This document shows positions 5,457 to 5,840 of a stretch of DNA of 5,840 bases, piece by piece; position 1 is the stretch's first letter; every line of letters begins with the position of its first letter. The DNA comes from Pirellulaceae bacterium (GTDB lineage Bacteria; Planctomycetota; Planctomycetia; Pirellulales; Pirellulaceae). The notes beneath the pieces were generated by a model, which made no database searches, was not told the DNA's origin, and saw only the letters and a program-made list of their open reading frames with translations. Position numbers and translations under genes: made by a program. The DNA lies in NCBI GenBank assembly GCA_020846515.1, contig JADLDX010000557.1, forward strand, positions 1 to 5,840. The letters are read 5' to 3'.

Positions 5457-5840
5457 AGTGGTTCAGGATGAATTCTTTAGTGTTGACGATACCCCAAATC
5501 AAACCTTCGACGGCCATGGCCGGGTCAGGTTCGCTGCACAAATAAGTTACGGCTACCTGCATTTCGCGTGCATTGGGCATGCGATTCAAAGTTCGGAGAT
5601 ACGCTTGCTCACCAATGGTACGAGCCTGCTCGGTAGTCATCGCTCCAGTACTTTTTGCTGCGGTACTGGTCGCGGTGATAGTTGCTGAATTGCTGGCTGC
5701 AGCTGTTTGGGACTGGTCTTTCTCGTTATTCTGATTGGCCGTTTGTGCAGCACGTTTCTGGAGGCTGGCAAACTGTCCCGCGAGCGCTTGCTGACGACGC
5801 TTCAGTTCGGCGATCTGCTCCTGATTGCCTTTCTCGGTAG
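5455..5840 (-). CDS. DUF1553 (PSD1-type) protein, C-terminal part (5' end outside window)
   Basis: The minus-strand frame is open from the window edge to the TAA at 5457-5455, giving 127 visible residues. An internal Met (5638-5640) is not the start, because coding continues upstream without a stop. The last 60 residues carry the family's C-terminal signature: a helix AYLRTLNRMPNAREMQVAVTYL, then LIWGIVNTKEFILNH at the very end. In Planctomycetes these proteins usually have DUF1549 and often cytochrome-c-like domains further upstream, with several hundred residues more; those parts are not visible here. Before the signature lies a predicted coiled coil (about visible residues 7-31, EQIAELKRRQQALAGQF...), then a Gln/Asn/Ala/Ser/Thr-rich low-complexity linker (about 32-66). 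Location is probably outside the cytoplasm, by analogy with its Tat-exported partner. The function is unresolved; it likely works with the DUF1501 protein encoded 4 bases downstream. Confidence 0.85.
   Translation of the reverse strand, partial: TEKGNQEQIAELKRRQQALAGQFASLQKRAAQTANQNNEKDQSQTAAASNSATITATSTAAKSTGAMTTEQARTIGEQAYLRTLNRMPNAREMQVAVTYLCSEPDPAMAVEGLIWGIVNTKEFILNH

Noticed and set aside
4554..5471. 305-codon open frame on the plus strand opposite DUF1501
   Set aside because: It is antisense to a well-recognised DUF1501 gene with all motifs in place. Its translation shows no family signature, and such long antisense frames are common at this GC content.
5518..5530. GGGTCAGGTTCG resembling the end of the 886-1044 element
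   Set aside because: Only about ten bases match, it lies inside DUF1553 coding sequence and has no partner repeat.
5194..5688. 164-codon plus-strand frame at the DUF1501/DUF1553 junction
   Set aside because: It is antisense to both genes of the pair and has no domain signature.
1..5840. Search for tRNA, rRNA, CRISPR array, toxin-antitoxin or defence genes
   Set aside because: No cloverleaf, spaced repeat array or recognisable system of these types was seen on either strand.

Overview
The window reads like a piece of a planctomycete chromosome, probably from the Rhodopirellula/Pirellula side of the group. The main reason is the minus-strand pair at the right end: a DUF1553 (PSD1-type) protein followed after 4 bases by a twin-arginine-exported DUF1501 protein. 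This gene pair is strongly expanded in Planctomycetes. The moderate GC content, long intergenic gaps and a secreted Cys/Pro-rich orphan protein fit that assignment. It is an inference from gene content, not a database result.

Layout from left to right. (1) 3-884, plus strand: the C-terminal third of GlnD, the PII uridylyltransferase/uridylyl-removing enzyme, with both ACT domains; the catalytic part lies outside the window. (2) 886-1044: a 159-bp element bounded by perfect 17-bp inverted repeats, starting one base after the glnD stop. It looks like a small non-autonomous mobile or dispersed repeat. (3) 1045-1342: non-coding leader region that ends in a terminator-like hairpin 27 bases before the next gene. 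(4) 1343-2359, plus strand: a secreted protein of unknown function with a signal peptide, a disordered Pro/Gln/Ala linker, a ten-cysteine core and a Pro/Leu-rich tail. (5) 2360-2684: convergent intergenic region with a perfect 15-bp hairpin, a 7-bp hairpin, and a strong intrinsic terminator with nine T's. (6) 2685-3881, minus strand: an RlmI-type 23S rRNA m5C methyltransferase. (7) 3882-4136: intergenic region with a candidate promoter, a tandem 11-bp repeat and a bulged GC-rich hairpin. (8) 4137-5450 and 5455-5840, minus strand: the DUF1501 gene and the 3' end of the DUF1553 gene, almost certainly one operon.

The genes do not form one obvious pathway. glnD (nitrogen sensing) and rlmI (ribosome modification) are housekeeping genes, the DUF1553/DUF1501 pair is an exported planctomycete module of unresolved function, and the Cys-rich protein is an orphan. 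I found no defence system, CRISPR array, tRNA, rRNA or complete transposase. The least explained parts are the 159-bp inverted-repeat element, the orphan secreted protein with its structured leader, and the isolated terminator at 2595-2643.
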